Source of the DNA: an uncultured Oscillospiraceae bacterium
Lineage (GTDB): Bacteria > Bacillota > Clostridia > Oscillospirales > Oscillospiraceae
Assembly: GCA_900752285.1 (NCBI GenBank)
Contig: CAADUW010000001.1
Location: forward strand, 1 to 8,352
Length of the DNA stretch: 8,352 bases
Reading direction: 5' to 3'
The translations under genes and the position numbers were made by a program. How positions within the stretch are numbered: position 1 is the first letter of the stretch; each line of letters starts with the position of its first letter. The notes under the pieces were generated by a model that saw nothing but the letters and a program-made list of their open reading frames with translations, was not told where the DNA came from and did no database searches. Positions 6,870 to 8,352 of this stretch are shown piece after piece.

Positions 6870-7327
6870 AAAGATGGTGGATTTTGCTTGGGATCGCGGC
6901 AATGGCCTGCCTCCTGTCACCCTTTCAGGGGACGGATGTGGGAAAACTCCGCCCTGCCCAGTGGGTGTATCTGTCCCGGGATGGGGAAACGGTTTTGGTT
7001 CGGACGGACCTGGGAGATCTGGGAAAGGGCGGCGGGGTTGGCGAGGCACTGGGGGATTTGATGGAGTCCGCCCCGGGAGCGCTTTTTCTGGATACCGCGG
7101 ATTACATTCTCGTATCGCCGGAATGCGCAGACCTTCTTCCCAATATGGGCGGCTGGGTCCGGGGGGCAGCGGAGGTATACGTGACGGCGGCACCTCCGGA
7201 TGAGGAAACCGGCGCTTTCCTGGAGGCGCACCGGGGAAAGACGCTGCTGCGGGACTGTATGCTCGGTACGCAGGCGCTGTCCGGTTTGACGCGGGACGGG
7301 GAAAGGTGGATTCTGATTGACGGATAA
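6866..7327 (+). CDS. Short GerC-like protein, likely lipoprotein (N-terminal domain only)
   Basis: This 153-residue protein has a basic N-terminus (MKRWW), a hydrophobic stretch and a possible lipobox AMAC with Cys15, followed by a soluble domain. The order [14 protein letters not shown], then [20 protein letters not shown], then a short strand and helix ([13 protein letters not shown]) resembles the first domain of GerC lipoproteins, where a G-x-t-x-x-eAl helix and a 'f-x-h-x-x-x-i-i-g-e-x-x-A' segment occur. Full GerC subunits have about 350-400 residues in three domains; the remaining two are absent here. The stop is genuine, and the next gene begins 10 bases later, with no sign of a frameshifted remainder in the short gap. 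The ATG overlaps the GerA stop and has GGAG 9 bases upstream; a TTG at 6851 has worse spacing. Assignment rests on position between A and B genes plus weak sequence resemblance. The lipobox has Ala rather than Leu at -3, so lipidation is uncertain. Confidence 0.6.
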   Translation: MKRWWILLGIAAMACLLSPFQGTDVGKLRPAQWVYLSRDGETVLVRTDLGDLGKGGGVGEALGDLMESAPGALFLDTADYILVSPECADLLPNMGGWVRGAAEVYVTAAPPDEETGAFLEAHRGKTLLRDCMLGTQALSGLTRDGERWILIDG

Positions 7328-7337
7328 GGACGGGAAA

Positions 7338-8246
7338 ATGGATCGGATCTTTTTCCGGACGGCAATGACAGTGCCGGTGGTACAGGCCGCGTCCAAATGC
7401 TCCTGGGCAGCGGCACTGGGCATAGGCGCCGCCTGTCTGGGAATTTGCCGGGGAATGGAAAAGATACAGCCGCAGGGGCGCCGGATGCGCGGACTGAAAT
7501 GGATCTGGCTGATTTTGTCCGGCGGCAGTATCCTGCGGTGGATCGGGTACGGGTGGCAGAGCGGATCACCGGTCATCCCGGGGACAATTCTGCTCCTTTC
7601 CGCATGGACGGCAGCCGGAGGCGGCAATCGAAGTTTGGCGGCGGGAAATGTTCTGCGGTTCTGGATCGTTGCGCTTCTGGGAACGGTTCTGATATCCGGC
7701 CTGTGGGATATTCGGGGCGGAAATCTGAAACCGGACTGGGCAATGTCCGGCGGAGAGATCGTGACCGTGCTGCTGCTTCCGGCGGCGATTCCGATGAAAG
7801 GGCAGGGAAAGCGGGCGGGGTGGTATCTGCTGGCGGCAGCCTGCGCCGTCTCCGCAGTAACGATGGGGGTACTGACGGAGGACTATGCACTGCGGCACGA
7901 ATCTCCTTTTTATGAGTTGAGCAGAAATGTCCAGTTACTGGGAACGGCAAAACGGTTTGAAAGTCTCGGCGCTGTCGGACTTACGCTGGGATATTACGTG
8001 TTTTTCACCCGACTGCTGCGGGGCTGCGCGGACTGGGGCGCCGGACTGGGAATCGAAGAGGAAAGGAAAACCGTATGGCTGAGCGCGGCCGGAATGGGCG
8101 CCGGTTATCTGCTGGGGAGCTGGAAGCATCCGGAAATACTGGCGCTCGGTGCCGCAGCGTCGTGCGTCGGACTTCCGCTGCTGGCGTATCTGGGAGAGAA
8201 AGTGCGGAAACGAAAAATATTAAGGAAAAGTGAAAAAGGGGGTTGA
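7338..8246 (+). CDS. Divergent GerB-family spore germination permease (amino acid permease-like)
   Basis: This 302-residue polytopic membrane protein has about nine hydrophobic segments, near residues 22-38, 53-70, 79-94, 106-122, 137-151, 160-179, 209-228, 246-260 and 266-286, and a basic C-terminal tail (KVRKRKILRK). The best family clue is SPFYELSRNVQL (189-200) followed by KRFESLGAVGLTLGYYVFF. It matches the GerAB region where 'fP-x-x-x-x-x-r-x-i-x-x-g-x-f-x-x-r-x-e' leads into a membrane segment with a conserved Arg/Glu pair (here R206/E208). GerB proteins are usually about 360 residues with ten segments, so this one is short, and the first segment in particular is reduced. GerB subunits are thought to bind the germinant. 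ATG is chosen over a TTG at 7317 because AAGGA lies 7 bases before it. It is the third gene of the operon. Confidence 0.72.
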   Translation: MDRIFFRTAMTVPVVQAASKCSWAAALGIGAACLGICRGMEKIQPQGRRMRGLKWIWLILSGGSILRWIGYGWQSGSPVIPGTILLLSAWTAAGGGNRSLAAGNVLRFWIVALLGTVLISGLWDIRGGNLKPDWAMSGGEIVTVLLLPAAIPMKGQGKRAGWYLLAAACAVSAVTMGVLTEDYALRHESPFYELSRNVQLLGTAKRFESLGAVGLTLGYYVFFTRLLRGCADWGAGLGIEEERKTVWLSAAGMGAGYLLGSWKHPEILALGAAASCVGLPLLAYLGEKVRKRKILRKSEKGG

Positions 8247-8271
8247 CAAAAGAAGGGAGGGGTGGTATTAT
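8243..8271 (+). promoter_or_regulatory. Strong sigma-A promoter reading out of the window
   Basis: TTGACA (8243-8248) is a perfect -35, the spacer is exactly 17 bases, and TATTAT (8266-8271) matches five of six bases of the -10. The GerB stop TGA (8244-8246) lies inside the -35 hexamer. Initiation is predicted near 8278. It drives a gene or RNA beyond the right edge that is separate from the sporulation operon. Confidence 0.85.
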
Positions 8272-8352
8272 ACGGAAGCTTTCCGCGGGCGGCGATGAGC
8301 CGGGCGCAAAAGGAGAGCAAACACAAAAAAGTTTCAAAAAGAGAGAAAAAAC
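8272..8352 (+). other. Transcribed leader of an unseen downstream gene or RNA
   Basis: The leader begins with a small hairpin, CGGAA-GCT-TTCCG (8273-8285), then a GC-rich patch, then a strongly A-rich tract. An AAAGGAGA motif at 8309-8316 looks like a ribosome binding site, but no start codon follows at a usable distance. An ATG at 8295 opens a lysine-rich frame to the edge without a clear ribosome binding site. No product can be named. Confidence 0.4.

Noticed and set aside
5310..7193. A 627-residue open frame on the minus strand opposite the ger genes
   Set aside because: Its Arg-, Pro- and Gln-rich translation has no recognisable motif and lies opposite a GerA protein with many conserved motifs; long antisense frames are common in GC-rich coding DNA.
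8295..8352. Lysine-rich open frame from ATG 8295 running off the right edge
   Set aside because: It has no clear ribosome binding site, and the lysines simply reflect the A-rich leader; 19 codons are too few to support a gene.
1..8352. CRISPR arrays, tRNA or rRNA genes, transposases or integrases
   Set aside because: No regularly spaced direct repeats, no recognisable tRNA or rRNA sequence, and no mobile-element protein motif were seen on either strand.

Overview
The window looks like chromosomal DNA from a spore-forming, GC-rich Firmicute of the gut clostridial type (Oscillospiraceae/Ruminococcaceae-like). This rests on three things: strong GGAGG ribosome binding sites, a GerA-family germination gene that implies endospores, and a Bce-type peptide-antibiotic ABC transporter. 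The lineage is an inference from gene content and style; no database search was possible.

Left part, minus strand (about 3130 down to 135): a three-gene unit reads leftward. It starts with a 33-residue membrane peptide too short for routine gene calling (3092-2991). A Bce-type ABC ATPase (3003-2239) and its large FtsX-like permease (2242-185) follow. All three overlap end to start, so they are probably translationally coupled. The unit ends in a strong palindromic intrinsic terminator at 134-178. Upstream are a candidate extended -10 promoter and a BceR-like operator. No two-component regulator gene is present in the window. By family, the transporter should detoxify or sense cell-wall-active peptides such as bacitracin or lantibiotics.

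Middle part, minus strand (5313 down to 3329): a Nudix hydrolase of the ADP-ribose pyrophosphatase type and the tRNA-modification GTPase MnmE form a two-gene operon with a 2-base gap, driven by an extended -10 promoter at 5340-5368. A 236-base intergenic stretch separates mnmE from the transporter unit. It holds the transporter promoter region and a small GC-rich hairpin that resembles an interspersed repeat.

Right part, plus strand (5436 to 8246): a divergent operon encodes a compact germinant-receptor-like set in the order A-C-B. It has a GerA-family subunit of normal length, a 153-residue protein resembling only the first domain of the GerC lipoprotein subunit, and a short, divergent GerB-family permease. 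A forespore-sigma-like promoter candidate lies upstream. The reduced C subunit is the most unusual feature in the window.

Right edge: a near-consensus vegetative promoter (TTGACA-17-TATTAT) begins inside the stop codon of the last ger gene and drives something beyond the window. What it transcribes cannot be seen.
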